A stretch of DNA of 64,000 nt from Saccharospirillaceae bacterium. Its GTDB lineage: Bacteria > Pseudomonadota > Gammaproteobacteria > Pseudomonadales > Natronospirillaceae. Below, piece after piece: positions 1 through 8,700 of the stretch (positions are counted from its first letter, which is position 1; the number at the start of each line of letters is the position of its first letter). The translations under genes and the position numbers were made by a program. Below the pieces are notes generated by a model. The model was given only the letters and a program-made list of their open reading frames with translations. It ran no database searches and had not been told where the DNA came from. The DNA is taken from positions 1 through 64,000 of the forward strand of contig SKIB01000027.1 of NCBI GenBank assembly GCA_007116635.1, read 5' to 3'.

Positions 1-728
1 AGCTGCTACAAGCCATGCTCAGCCTGCGGTTGCAACGCGCACAGCAGCCCAATGAGGCCGAGCTGCAAGCCTGGCAAGAGCGCTATGGCCAAGAGTTGCA
101 AGCTCTGGAAGCCAAGGCCAGACATGACATTGAACAGCTATGGCATTTTGACCAGCTAGAGCGTCAGGAGTTGCCCTTGCTGTTGCAGCCCGAATCCTTA
201 TTCAGTAATGAAAACTGGCAGCTGTTTGGCTTGACCGCCAAGCAGCTCACTCTGGCCTCGGCTTCGGCCGGTGCCATGGGTGGCGCAGCCTTGGATCTGG
301 CCACAGCAGGCCACAGTTTGCTTCTGGGTTCCATTGTTGGTGGTGGCATGGGGGCTTTGGGTGGCTGGTGGTCGGGTAAGAAGCTGGCCAAGTTGCGCTT
401 GGGGCTGGTTTCCTTGGGCAATAGCCAATGGCAAATAGGGCCGATCAAGGACCCTAACTTTGGCTTTGTCGTCCTCGGGCGTGCTCTGGCTCATCTGAGG
501 CTGTTGAGTCAGCGCAGCCATGCGCGTCGTGATGCACTAAGTATAAATGCCAGCTGGCAGCAGCAAAGCATTCGCCAGCAGGGTCAGTGGCTGTATTGGT
601 TTTCGCAATTGCGTAAGGGCAAGCAGCCCGAGGCCATGCTCAGTGCGCTGGAGGCGGAGCTTGTGTCCTGGCAGGCGCTGCAATCTGCGCCGCAGGATTC
701 ACAGGGCAGTGGATCAGCGGACAACTAG
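1..728 (+). CDS. DUF3482 GTPase, C-terminal part (cut by window edge)
   Basis: The reading frame is open to the left edge of the window, so this is the last ~240 residues of a longer protein and the first ATG at position 15 is probably internal. A glycine-rich hydrophobic segment containing GGAALDLATAGHSLLLGS, followed by a second GxxxG-type stretch ending GGWWSGKK, is what I recognise from the C-terminal region of DUF3482-type GTPases; it may insert into or lie on the membrane. The GTP-binding half would lie upstream and is not visible. The coding end overlaps the tail of the convergent peptidase gene by 89 bases. The family assignment is from memory of that motif; the cellular role of these GTPases is not known to me. 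Confidence 0.72.
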   Translation, partial: LLQAMLSLRLQRAQQPNEAELQAWQERYGQELQALEAKARHDIEQLWHFDQLERQELPLLLQPESLFSNENWQLFGLTAKQLTLASASAGAMGGAALDLATAGHSLLLGSIVGGGMGALGGWWSGKKLAKLRLGLVSLGNSQWQIGPIKDPNFGFVVLGRALAHLRLLSQRSHARRDALSINASWQQQSIRQQGQWLYWFSQLRKGKQPEAMLSALEAELVSWQALQSAPQDSQGSGSADN

Positions 729-1638
729 GTGGATCATTCAGGACTGGTAATGACGGCTCAGGAGCTGTGGTTTGTGGGGCGCTTTCGGTCAAGCCTAGGG
801 CTTGGCTGCAGCTCAGGGCTTGCTCTGCCGCCACAGGGCACTGATGCGCTAAACTTTGACCGTAGTTAAACCACAGACTGGCATTCAGGGGCAGCAGCGC
901 CAAGGCTTGCTGATAACGGGCTTGGCTAAGCTCCCATTCTTGCTGCTGATAATGATGATTGCCCAGAGCGATCAGCGCCAGGGGCTGATCTTGCGCCGCC
1001 AAACGCTCGAACAGACGGACGGCTGCTTGGGTTTGGCCGGTGCTGAGTAGATTTTGCCCCTGACGCAGTTGTTCACGCAGGCCAATGCTGGGCGCAGGAT
1101 GCTCGGGTGGCAGTAACACCCTGGCCCAGCTGCCGCCACGCTGCCAGGTGTTGTTAAGGGTATTAAAGCTGACGCGCAGATAGGGATGATTGCCTGAACT
1201 GAGGATGGCTTCTTGGCGCTCTAGGTCATAGCCGCGCAGCAGGCTATAGTGCCACCTGGGGGCCCAACTCAGGCCCAAATTCTCAAACAGTAACACCGGA
1301 ACGCCCTGATCCAGCCAGAAGAACAGTTGTTCAAACTCAGTCAGAGGGTAGGGCACCAAGCCCTGTTGGCGCGCCACCCTGTCCATGTCCAGCTGCAGGG
1401 TGCCGCCCTTGCCGGGAAGGATCAATTGCTCGCTTAGCTGTTCAAAATCCACAGCCAGCTGGTAAAAATCCATTAGCCCAGCCAGGGTAGCAGGGCCGCA
1501 GTGATATGCAGGATTGCTATAATGTTGAAACTGGATCAGCTGTTTGCTTTGGCTGAGGTCTTGCTCCGCTAGCAGCAGTCGATTAGCACAGCCTGTGAGT
1601 AACCACAGGCTGGTAAATACAATAATGCAGATGCGCAA
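640..1638 (-). CDS. PA2778-family C39-like cysteine peptidase, lipoprotein
   Basis: A 332-residue protein with an N-terminal lipoprotein signal (WLLTGC, Cys at about residue 17). The peptidase-like part follows: YHCGPATLAG has the nucleophile Cys of papain-like C39 folds, and RWHYSLLRGYD supplies the likely catalytic His. Residues ~190-280 look like tetratricopeptide repeats (RLFERLAAQDQPLALIALG, YQQALALLPLNASLWFNYG). This layout matches the PA2778 family of Pseudomonas. It is probably attached to a membrane lipid in the envelope; the substrate is unknown. The PA2779-type gene lies 6 bases upstream on the same strand, as in Pseudomonas, so the pair is likely co-transcribed and works together. 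Confidence 0.85.
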   Translation of the reverse strand: MRICIIVFTSLWLLTGCANRLLLAEQDLSQSKQLIQFQHYSNPAYHCGPATLAGLMDFYQLAVDFEQLSEQLILPGKGGTLQLDMDRVARQQGLVPYPLTEFEQLFFWLDQGVPVLLFENLGLSWAPRWHYSLLRGYDLERQEAILSSGNHPYLRVSFNTLNNTWQRGGSWARVLLPPEHPAPSIGLREQLRQGQNLLSTGQTQAAVRLFERLAAQDQPLALIALGNHHYQQQEWELSQARYQQALALLPLNASLWFNYGQSLAHQCPVAAEQALSCSQALGLTESAPQTTAPEPSLPVLNDPPSCPLIHCPVNPAAQIAAPARTQAPPPAH

Positions 1639-1644
1639 ATCAGG

Positions 1645-2034
1645 CTAGTTCAAGGACTGAACGAAAGGAAATACATTGGTGGCACCAATGATGTCGGTGA
1701 TTAAAAAGATGACAAATAAGGCAAATGCTAAACCAATGACTTGGCCAGCATACTCACCTGCGGGTAACTCTTCAATGTGTTGATTCAGTGTTTCCAGCTC
1801 TTCTGCCGTCATCTGACCAATGCGCTCTTTAACCTGCTCAGGGTTCAGGCCATAGGCTTGCAGCTGTTGCTGTACTTCTGTTTGGTCAACCAAGGCTTGT
1901 AGACTTTGGCGATCTTGTTGCACCATAAAGTCGTCCAGCTCAATGATTTGAGCCATGCTGACTCCAATACTGCTCAGCAGAATCATGGAGACGGTCATTA
2001 GGGCAGTCAATTTTTTTACTAGGCTTAACATCAT
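1645..2034 (-). CDS. PA2779-family exported protein
   Basis: A 129-residue protein with a signal peptide (hydrophobic to about residue 28, ending SMAQ), a charged helical middle rich in Gln and Glu, and a C-terminal membrane segment VIGLAFALFVIFLITDIIGAT. The conserved end, TDIIGATNVFPFV, is what I recognise from PA2779-family proteins, which are encoded next to the C39-like peptidase PA2778. It may be a partner or substrate of that peptidase; this is inferred from the constant pairing. Two consecutive ATG codons occur at the start (2034 and 2031). Function unknown. Confidence 0.8.
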   Translation of the reverse strand: MMLSLVKKLTALMTVSMILLSSIGVSMAQIIELDDFMVQQDRQSLQALVDQTEVQQQLQAYGLNPEQVKERIGQMTAEELETLNQHIEELPAGEYAGQVIGLAFALFVIFLITDIIGATNVFPFVQSLN

Positions 2035-2066
2035 CTATCCATCCAAGTTGTAATGATGTGTCAAGG

Positions 2067-2915
2067 TTAAGCCATATCCCGATCCTGCTCAAGTTGCATA
2101 AAGGCAATGATGCGCGCCAGTACCTGAGCATGCAGCTCCGGATTGGTTTTTTCGCCTGCCAAAATGTGGCCATGACCATCTGAGGGTGGTGCCAGCCAGC
2201 ACCATTCCTTGCGCTTGCTGGTCAGCCTGAGCCATAGCTGTGCCGCTCGCTGACTGTTCACTCTTGGGTCCTGGGCATTGGCTATCCACAGGCAGTCGGC
2301 ATCAAAGCCGGGGCCATAGCGCCAACCAAGGCGCACGGCCTTGGCCATGTGGTGTAAGACCCATACTGGGTAGGGGCTGGTCCAGGCACTGTCGCTTTGC
2401 TGAACACTGCCTTCTTCCTTGCCATAGACCCAGGGCAGCCAGTGCTTGGCCAGTGGCCAGGTGAGCAGTGGCCAGAAAGGGTTGCGAGTGCCCATGTTGG
2501 CCGACAGTGCCACCAGACCTTTAATGGCCACTGGGCGACGCGCCAGGCTGGTTAGGCACAGTGGCACGGCAGTGGAGGACGCCAGCAGCCATATCTGTTG
2601 GCTCAGGTGTTGGGCCGCCTTTAAGGCTTGGTCGATGTCGTTCAGCCAATCATGGCAACTGGCCTTGGCCAGTGCCTTGCCATTTAAGCCATGCCCAGTG
2701 AGCCGTACTTTTAATAGTTGCCAGTTGAAGTGATCCGCCAGTTGTTCGGGCAAGGGGTCTAATTCAGGAGGGGAGGCCGCCAGTCCATGGACAAAGAACA
2801 ACAAGGGGCGATCGGCCTTGGCGTAGAGACGCCCACGGCGAAAGCTGGGCACAGAAAAGAGTGACTCCTTGAGGGCCAATACTTGGTCATCGCAGTAATC
2901 TTGCCAGTGCGTCAT
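2067..2915 (-). CDS. Alpha/beta hydrolase with atypical nucleophile elbow
   Basis: The 282-residue protein has alpha/beta hydrolase landmarks: an HG oxyanion motif (FFVHGLAASPPE, ~41-52), RLTGHG after the next strand, a likely catalytic Asp in NAQDP, and a His in SDGHGHI near residue 258. The segment that should carry Gly-x-Ser-x-Gly reads WLLASSTAVPL (~109-119), so the flanking glycines are replaced and the nucleophile would be Ser113 or Ser114. There is no signal peptide, so it is probably cytoplasmic. It lies about 30 bases upstream of the PA2779-type gene on the same strand and may share its transcript. Substrate unknown; a lipase- or esterase-like activity is possible but not shown. Confidence 0.78.
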   Translation of the reverse strand: MTHWQDYCDDQVLALKESLFSVPSFRRGRLYAKADRPLLFFVHGLAASPPELDPLPEQLADHFNWQLLKVRLTGHGLNGKALAKASCHDWLNDIDQALKAAQHLSQQIWLLASSTAVPLCLTSLARRPVAIKGLVALSANMGTRNPFWPLLTWPLAKHWLPWVYGKEEGSVQQSDSAWTSPYPVWVLHHMAKAVRLGWRYGPGFDADCLWIANAQDPRVNSQRAAQLWLRLTSKRKEWCWLAPPSDGHGHILAGEKTNPELHAQVLARIIAFMQLEQDRDMA

Positions 2916-3060
2916 GCAGTCTCCTATGTATGGATCAGTATAGCGCTAAACCAGAGAGCAAAGACCTTGATCTGTGTCAGTCTTTACCGCAGCTCAGTTA
3001 GGCTAGGGCTGAACTGGCCTTTATAATGCTCCTTTTTACCAGCCCTGCGGATCCTTGTTG

Positions 3061-4461
3061 ATGAGTATTAAGCCAGAATTATTAGCCCCTGCCGGTACCC
3101 TGCAAAACATGCGCTATGCCTTTGCCTATGGTGCGGACGCAGTGTACGCTGGATTGCCAAGGTACAGTCTAAGAGTACGCAATAACGATTTCGATTTTGC
3201 TAACCTAGCCACTGGTATTAATGAGGCGCATGCCCAGGGCAAACAATTCTATGTGGTGGTCAACATTGCGCCCCATAATGCCAAATTGAAAAACTTCATT
3301 CGTGACATGGAGCGCGTGGTGGCCATGCAACCAGACGCCTTCATTATGTCGGATCCTGGCTTGATCATGCTGGTGCGACAGCACTTTCCGCAGATGGCCA
3401 TTCATTTGTCGGTGCAGGCCAATGTGGTCAACTACGCCAGCGCGCAATTTTGGCAGCAGCAGGGCATCAGTCGCATCATTTTGTCGCGTGAGCTGTCGCT
3501 GGAGGAAGTCAATGAATGCGTCAGTCAGTGCCCAGATCTGGAATTTGAGGTCTTTGTTCACGGCGCGCTCTGCATGGCCTACTCAGGTCGCTGCTTGTTG
3601 TCGGGTTACATCAATAAGCGTGACCCCAATCAGGGCACCTGCACCAACAGCTGTCGTTGGCCTTATCAGGCCCATCCGGCCCAGCAAAGCCTGAACGGAG
3701 ATCTGATTGTCAGCAGTCAGGCGGCAAAGCAGGAAGCCGGTGTGCCCCAGGCACTCAATAGCTCGGCTGTACAGGTGGTCGAAGTCAGTCCCGCGGCTAC
3801 CCTAGGCCAGGGTCAGCCGACAGCGGAAATGTTTTTACTGCAGGAGCGTTCACGCCCTAATGAGCTGATGCCCGCCTTTGAAGACGAGCACGGCACCTAC
3901 ATCATGAATTCCAAGGACTTGCGCGCCATTCATCATGTGCCAGAACTGATTGACATGGGGGTGCACAGTTTGAAAATTGAGGGGCGCACCAAATCGCATT
4001 ATTACGTCAGCCGAGTGGTTCAGGCTTATCGCCGGGCCATTGACGAGCACCTGGCGGGCCTGCCCTTTGATCCAGGCCTGATGCAAGAGCTGGAGATGCT
4101 GGCCAACCGTGGCTATACCGAGGGCTTTTTACGCCGCCATGTGTTTGACGAGTACCAGAATTATGAGCAGGGCAACAGCCATAGCGACAGCCAGTTCGTG
4201 GCCGAAGTGGAGGGCCAGGCAGGGCAGCGGCTGTATTTGCGGGTCAAAAACCGTTTTGCGCTGGGTGATCAACTGCAGCTGATGACACCTTCTGGCAACT
4301 ACGATTTTTGCCTAAGCCAGTTGTTTTTGACCAAAAACGCCGAGCCATTAGAGGTGGCGCCGGGCAGTGATTGGCAGGTGTATCTTGAACTGCCAGAGGA
4401 TTGGGCCGCCAGAGCCATGCCCTTTGGTTTGTTGGTGCGCAAGGGGCCAAGTCAGTCATGA
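3061..4461 (+). CDS. trhP: Prephenate-dependent tRNA uridine(34) hydroxylase TrhP (YegQ, U32 family)
   Basis: The protein (~466 residues) follows E. coli YegQ/TrhP nearly end to end: KPELLAPAGTLQNMRYAFA at the start, HGALCMAYSGRCLLSGYI and GTCTNSCRW with the conserved cysteines, then EDEHGTYIMNSKDLRAI and KIEGRTKSHYYVSR. TrhP makes 5-hydroxyuridine at the wobble position of several tRNAs, using prephenate-derived chemistry and probably an Fe-S cluster; it acts in the cytoplasm. I chose ATG 3061 over two upstream in-frame TTG codons (3055, 3058) because the homologous N-terminus begins there. Residues ~215-255 are longer and less conserved than in E. coli. It stands alone, 60 bases before the phosphodiesterase gene. 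Confidence 0.93.
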   Translation: MSIKPELLAPAGTLQNMRYAFAYGADAVYAGLPRYSLRVRNNDFDFANLATGINEAHAQGKQFYVVVNIAPHNAKLKNFIRDMERVVAMQPDAFIMSDPGLIMLVRQHFPQMAIHLSVQANVVNYASAQFWQQQGISRIILSRELSLEEVNECVSQCPDLEFEVFVHGALCMAYSGRCLLSGYINKRDPNQGTCTNSCRWPYQAHPAQQSLNGDLIVSSQAAKQEAGVPQALNSSAVQVVEVSPAATLGQGQPTAEMFLLQERSRPNELMPAFEDEHGTYIMNSKDLRAIHHVPELIDMGVHSLKIEGRTKSHYYVSRVVQAYRRAIDEHLAGLPFDPGLMQELEMLANRGYTEGFLRRHVFDEYQNYEQGNSHSDSQFVAEVEGQAGQRLYLRVKNRFALGDQLQLMTPSGNYDFCLSQLFLTKNAEPLEVAPGSDWQVYLELPEDWAARAMPFGLLVRKGPSQS

Positions 4462-4521
4462 GCTTGTCATGGCTCTGAGTGATACTGCTGGGCTTTTTAG
4501 CTCAACCTATTACTGGAGAAA

Positions 4522-5229
4522 ATGATGACCCTGATTGTTGCTCATCGTGGGGTGCGCTCCCTAGCGCCGGAAAACAGCCTTGAGGCCTTTCGTCTGTGTC
4601 AGGTGCATGGCGTGCCCTGGGTGGAATTGGATGTGCAGGCCTTGGGCGATGGCACGCCCGTGGTCTTTCATGACCTTGACTTAGAGCGAATGTTTGCCGA
4701 CCCCCGCACCCTGGCGCAGCTAAGGCTTGCTGACCTCGGCCAGCTGCGCTTTGCCAATGGCGAGTCTTTGCCCACTCTAGAGCAGGTAATGCAGTTGTTG
4801 GCGGCTCAGGGCACTCACTTGAATCTGGAGCTCAAGGCCGATGGCTCCAACCCTCAAGCTCTGGCCGAGTCCTTGCTGCCCTTTATTGACGCCTGGCCTG
4901 CGCACTTGGAGCTGGTGGTCTCTTGCTTTGATTGGCAACTACTGGCGCTGCTGCGTCAGTGGCGACCCAAGCTCAAACTGGGCGGCCTGCTTGCTGAGCC
5001 CATTGGTCATGCGGATTTGCAGCGCGCAGAGGAGCTGAAGCTCTATAGTCTGCACCCGCACTGGTCGCATCTCAGTGCCTACTGGTGCCAGCAGTTGCAG
5101 CAGCAGGGTTTGCGCACCTTTGTTTGGACCATTAATGAGCCAGAGTTAATTGATAGTCTGTGGCGCTGGGGGCTGGATGCAGCCATTTCCGACTGGCCAC
5201 AGCGATTTTTAGCTGGCAAACTTGAGTAA
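4522..5229 (+). CDS. Glycerophosphodiester phosphodiesterase, cytoplasmic type
   Basis: A 235-residue GDPD-family TIM barrel covering the whole protein. Catalytic and metal residues are in place: AHRG (His, Arg), APENSLEAF, the metal pair in VELDVQ, HDLDLER (second catalytic His), and NLELK. It hydrolyses glycerophosphodiesters from phospholipid turnover to glycerol-3-phosphate plus an alcohol. There is no signal peptide, so it resembles cytoplasmic UgpQ more than periplasmic GlpQ. A GGAG ribosome-binding site ends 3 bases before ATG 4522; a second ATG at 4525 is better spaced and would shorten the protein by one residue. No transporter genes are nearby, so the substrate source cannot be told from context. 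Confidence 0.9.
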   Translation: MMTLIVAHRGVRSLAPENSLEAFRLCQVHGVPWVELDVQALGDGTPVVFHDLDLERMFADPRTLAQLRLADLGQLRFANGESLPTLEQVMQLLAAQGTHLNLELKADGSNPQALAESLLPFIDAWPAHLELVVSCFDWQLLALLRQWRPKLKLGGLLAEPIGHADLQRAEELKLYSLHPHWSHLSAYWCQQLQQQGLRTFVWTINEPELIDSLWRWGLDAAISDWPQRFLAGKLE

Positions 5230-5254
5230 TATTGATCACCGACTAGGATTATAA

Positions 5255-5476
5255 ATGAAGATGTTAACCATTGGACAATGCTGTGACCAAGTACGGGAAG
5301 CCTATGCTCAGATCGGTAGTGGCGACCTGGGCTATTTGCCCAAGGCGCTGGCGTCCGTTGTGCGCGTGCTTGATCTGGTCGCGCAAGACGAGCGTGTGCC
5401 TGCCGACCTTCGCCAGCAAGCCGCACAGTCCTGTGCCAACCTGCTAATGAGTGATTACGCCCATGATGAGTCTTAG
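5255..5476 (+). CDS. yaeP: YaeP family protein (UPF0253)
   Basis: A 73-residue protein that lines up along its length with E. coli YaeP: shared blocks are GSGDLGYLPKAL (IASGDLGYVPDAL in E. coli), the VLxxVLD region, and CANLLMSDY (AANLLVSDY). It is a small helical cytoplasmic protein of unknown function. ATG 5255 is used here; ATG 5261 is possible. Its last 14 bases overlap the start of the DUF4250 gene, which suggests coupled translation. In E. coli the neighbour is rof, the Rho inhibitor; here a DUF4250 gene takes that place. Confidence 0.85.
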   Translation: MKMLTIGQCCDQVREAYAQIGSGDLGYLPKALASVVRVLDLVAQDERVPADLRQQAAQSCANLLMSDYAHDES

Positions 5477-5666
5477 TCAGTTTCAAACCATGCAATCCGA
5501 GCTGTTGCTCGGCATTGTGAATCAGCAATTGCGTGATGAATTCAGTCATCTGGAGGATTTGTGCAGCTATCATGGCATTGAGGTCAGCCAGCTGCATCGC
5601 AAGCTGAACGACGCCGGCTTCTACTATCTGGAGCAGGCTAAGCAGTATCGCGCTGGCAGCCAGTAG
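5463..5666 (+). CDS. DUF4250 domain protein
   Basis: A small protein of about 67 residues. The core LLLGIVNQQLRDEFSHLEDL followed by GIEVSQLHRKLNDAGFYY resembles the DUF4250 pattern I remember (a short helix-turn-helix-like fold, function unknown). Its start overlaps the end of yaeP. ATG 5463 and ATG 5466 are both possible, and a GTG at 5451 would add four residues. The pair looks like a two-gene operon closed by the hairpin at 5702-5727. Confidence 0.7.
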   Translation: MMSLSQFQTMQSELLLGIVNQQLRDEFSHLEDLCSYHGIEVSQLHRKLNDAGFYYLEQAKQYRAGSQ

Positions 5667-5701
5667 CTTACCGTTAGGGCAGTTGTCTGCTGCCTTGTTA
5701 T

Positions 5702-5727
5702 CAGCACTTTACTTGTGCTGGCTTTTT
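5702..5727 (+). terminator. Probable intrinsic terminator after the yaeP/DUF4250 pair
   Basis: Inverted repeat CAGCAC (5702-5707) and GTGCTG (5715-5720) with a 7-base loop, followed after two bases by a run of five T. It sits between the end of the plus-strand pair and the convergent end of tamB. Confidence 0.5.
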
Positions 5728-5759
5728 GTTTGCCGCGCGCGCTTTTAAGCAGACTAAGT

Positions 5760-8700
5760 TTAGAAGTCGCGCTGCCAAATCAGCTCAGCACCCGTGCTGC
5801 TGCGCTGGCCGCTGGTGCTGTAGCCCTCAAAGCGCCACTGCGGGTTTAGGTCGAGCCGTAGTCGACCGGAAAAGCCGCTTTGCTCGCCTGTACCTGTGCC
5901 CACTTCCAAAAAGATCTGATCGGTTAGGTATTTGCCCAGCATTAGGCTGATTTGGTCGTCTTCATCGGCATCAAAATCAATGGTGTCAATGCCAAAGAAA
6001 TCACTGGTTGCCCTAAGTGGATCGGTGCCGCCGGTGCGTAAACGGTTGAGCGCCAGCCCCAAGCGCACCGCCTGGAAGGTGGAGATGCCTTCCAATGATC
6101 GGCCGAAGACCAGCTGTGCCAAGAGTTCGTCTTCTGGCATGAAAGGAGTAGAGCTGAGTTCAATGTCAAAGCGCTCGGCTTCACCCTCCAGATTGACAAA
6201 GAACTGGGTGTCATTGCGATCATGGCGAGCTCGGATGTTGTAAAAAATTTCGTTTTGCACCAAACGAATCACGCCTTGCTCAATGCGAAACACCCGAGTC
6301 AGCAGGTCGTATCGGCCTTGAATCAGATTAAACTCGCCCTGAATGTTGGGAGCAGTGACTACTCCATCAATACGAATTTGCCCCTGTAATTCTGCCTCTA
6401 AGCCCATGCCAAGAATGAAGGCTCGGCGGTTAGCCTGCAGATTGAGATTCAGTTGCACCTGATCCAGCCAGCTCGTCCGCTGTTGTTGATCATCATCCAT
6501 TTCGAAACGTAATCTGGGGATGTTTATTCCTGCCAACTGATTAAGGCGAATGGTTAAGGAACCAAACTGTAAATTACCATTTAGGCTTGCTTCTGTTGGC
6601 GAATAATTAAAGTCCAGGTCTCCTTGCAGCATGGCCTCAACATCAAAACGTTGAACCACGCTAAAGTCGCGTAAGCCTAGGCGAACAGTGCTGCGAAGCT
6701 GTTGCCATTCGTCCCAAGTTGCATTGCCCGTAAGGATGATAAGGCCTTGAGCGCCGTCAGAGGCCCTTCCTTGTTCAATTCTAGCTCGGTCTCCCTCTGC
6801 GACCATGGTTAGATTCAGATCATCTATCTTGGTGCCTAACCTTAAATTTTGGTACCTACCCTGAACTAATTGCAGCTCACCCGTCAGTCTTGGTTGTCGC
6901 CAGCCGGCTAAGCTTAGGTCACCAGTAACTCGACCAGAAAAGTTTTGTTCATCAATGCCGATTAGGGAATAAATGGCTGCTAGGTCACTCTCACCTTGCA
7001 GATGAAAATGACCAAGTTCAAGTAGGTCTTCAAGATTGTTAGGTGATCTATGTTGCAGTTGCCACTGTCCTCTTTCGGCCAAATCAAGATTGAGAGTGGA
7101 CCGCCACTGGCTATTATTGGTATTACTGTCGAGCCGGATATGAACAGGCAAGGGCTCGGTAAGGCCAATGTTAAGCAGTGTCATATTCAGTCGTTGCTGT
7201 CCCTCGATTTGTCTGTCGTTTGCTGGGCCGAATAATTCAAACTGACTATGCAGTTCGCCATTAAATGGAAGGTCACCCTGCCAATCAACCAGGCCAAGCT
7301 CTTGACTAAGAAGTAAAATAGGCTCTAGGTTAAAGCGGGCCTGCCAGCTAGCATCAATGTCCTGGTTGGCCTGATAATGGCCAGTGCTTTGTGCGTGCCC
7401 AAGATCAAAAAAATCAATCCTGACCCTGGGCCATTCAACATAGGGCCAGGGTCCTTTGACCTGTAGCTGTACACTGGCTGGTTGTTGATACCAGGTTAAC
7501 TGACTATCAAGATCTATATCCACTCTTGGGTTTAACCAGGTGCCCTCACTACTTATACGGCCATTGATTTGTTGGCTGCTCTGTTGCAACTCTTCTTGCC
7601 ACAAAGGTAGTTCGTTTAATAGGGGGGGCAGCCATTGATGGTCAAGGTCGGTCAGTTCTAGCACCAGATCATGAGTACCCTGAGTAAAGTCAAGTTGACC
7701 CTGCGCCTTAATGGAACCAGGGAGCTGCGATAAATGAATGCCCTTGCTGCTTAATTTTAAGGGTTGGTACAGTAGGTGGCCTGAGCCCTGTATCTCTTGC
7801 TCTTCTATCCAAGTGGTTGCTTGCCATTGCCCTTCGACAACTGGGTGTATGAGCTGCTCTCGTAACTCTAACTCTGCCTCTAGGTTGGGCCATGCAACGC
7901 TCTCTGGCCAAGGTAGGTCAAGGTCAAGATAATAATTCAAAATGCGATGGATCTGCTGGCTGTCATTGAGCCTGACGTTGCCCGTTAACTGAGTCTGTGC
8001 AAATAGGTCAAACCAACCTTTGGCTTGAATGTGGTTTTCTTGACTCCATAGTTCGCCATCATCTAGGTGCCAGCCAAAGTCTGGGAATTGCCAACTTAGG
8101 CCTTTAAAGCGGGCATGCATGCTTTCTCCTGCTGGTGTGCCCTTGGCATTGAGGTCAGCTTCTAGTATGAAATCAGTAAAACTCCCTTGCGCGCTGATTC
8201 TGGGGCTGTTCAGTTGCAGAGCCATGGCATAAAGCCAATCTAGGTCAACATAGGCTGATAACCAAGGTTTGAGTAGTTCAGTGTTGCTAAGGTCAATGAC
8301 GCCCAGGGCATCAAATTGCTGTTCCTGCCAAGAAAGATAACCGGATAACTCGGACTTCAGCGCATCTGGGCTTATCAAGGTTAAATCTTCAATTCGACTA
8401 TGAGTCAGATCGCCCTTTGCTTGAACATTGGCAGCAATGGGCCAGGGGCCTCTTGGATCAATCTCGGCGGTTAAACTGGTTTGCCATTCAGGGTTTGTTA
8501 GTTCACCAGCTAATGCTATTTGCCCCTGAAGTAGCCATTGTTGGAGCGGCGCAGGTAAAAACTGCTTGTTTAGCCAGAATAAGGATTGTTCGGTAAGTTG
8601 CTGGATGTTTATGTTGGCTTTTAGCTGTTGTTCTTTTGATAACTGAGCATCAGCCTGAAGTCGCTGATCCCCTAATCTGAGTGATAGTTGGTCCACCGTT

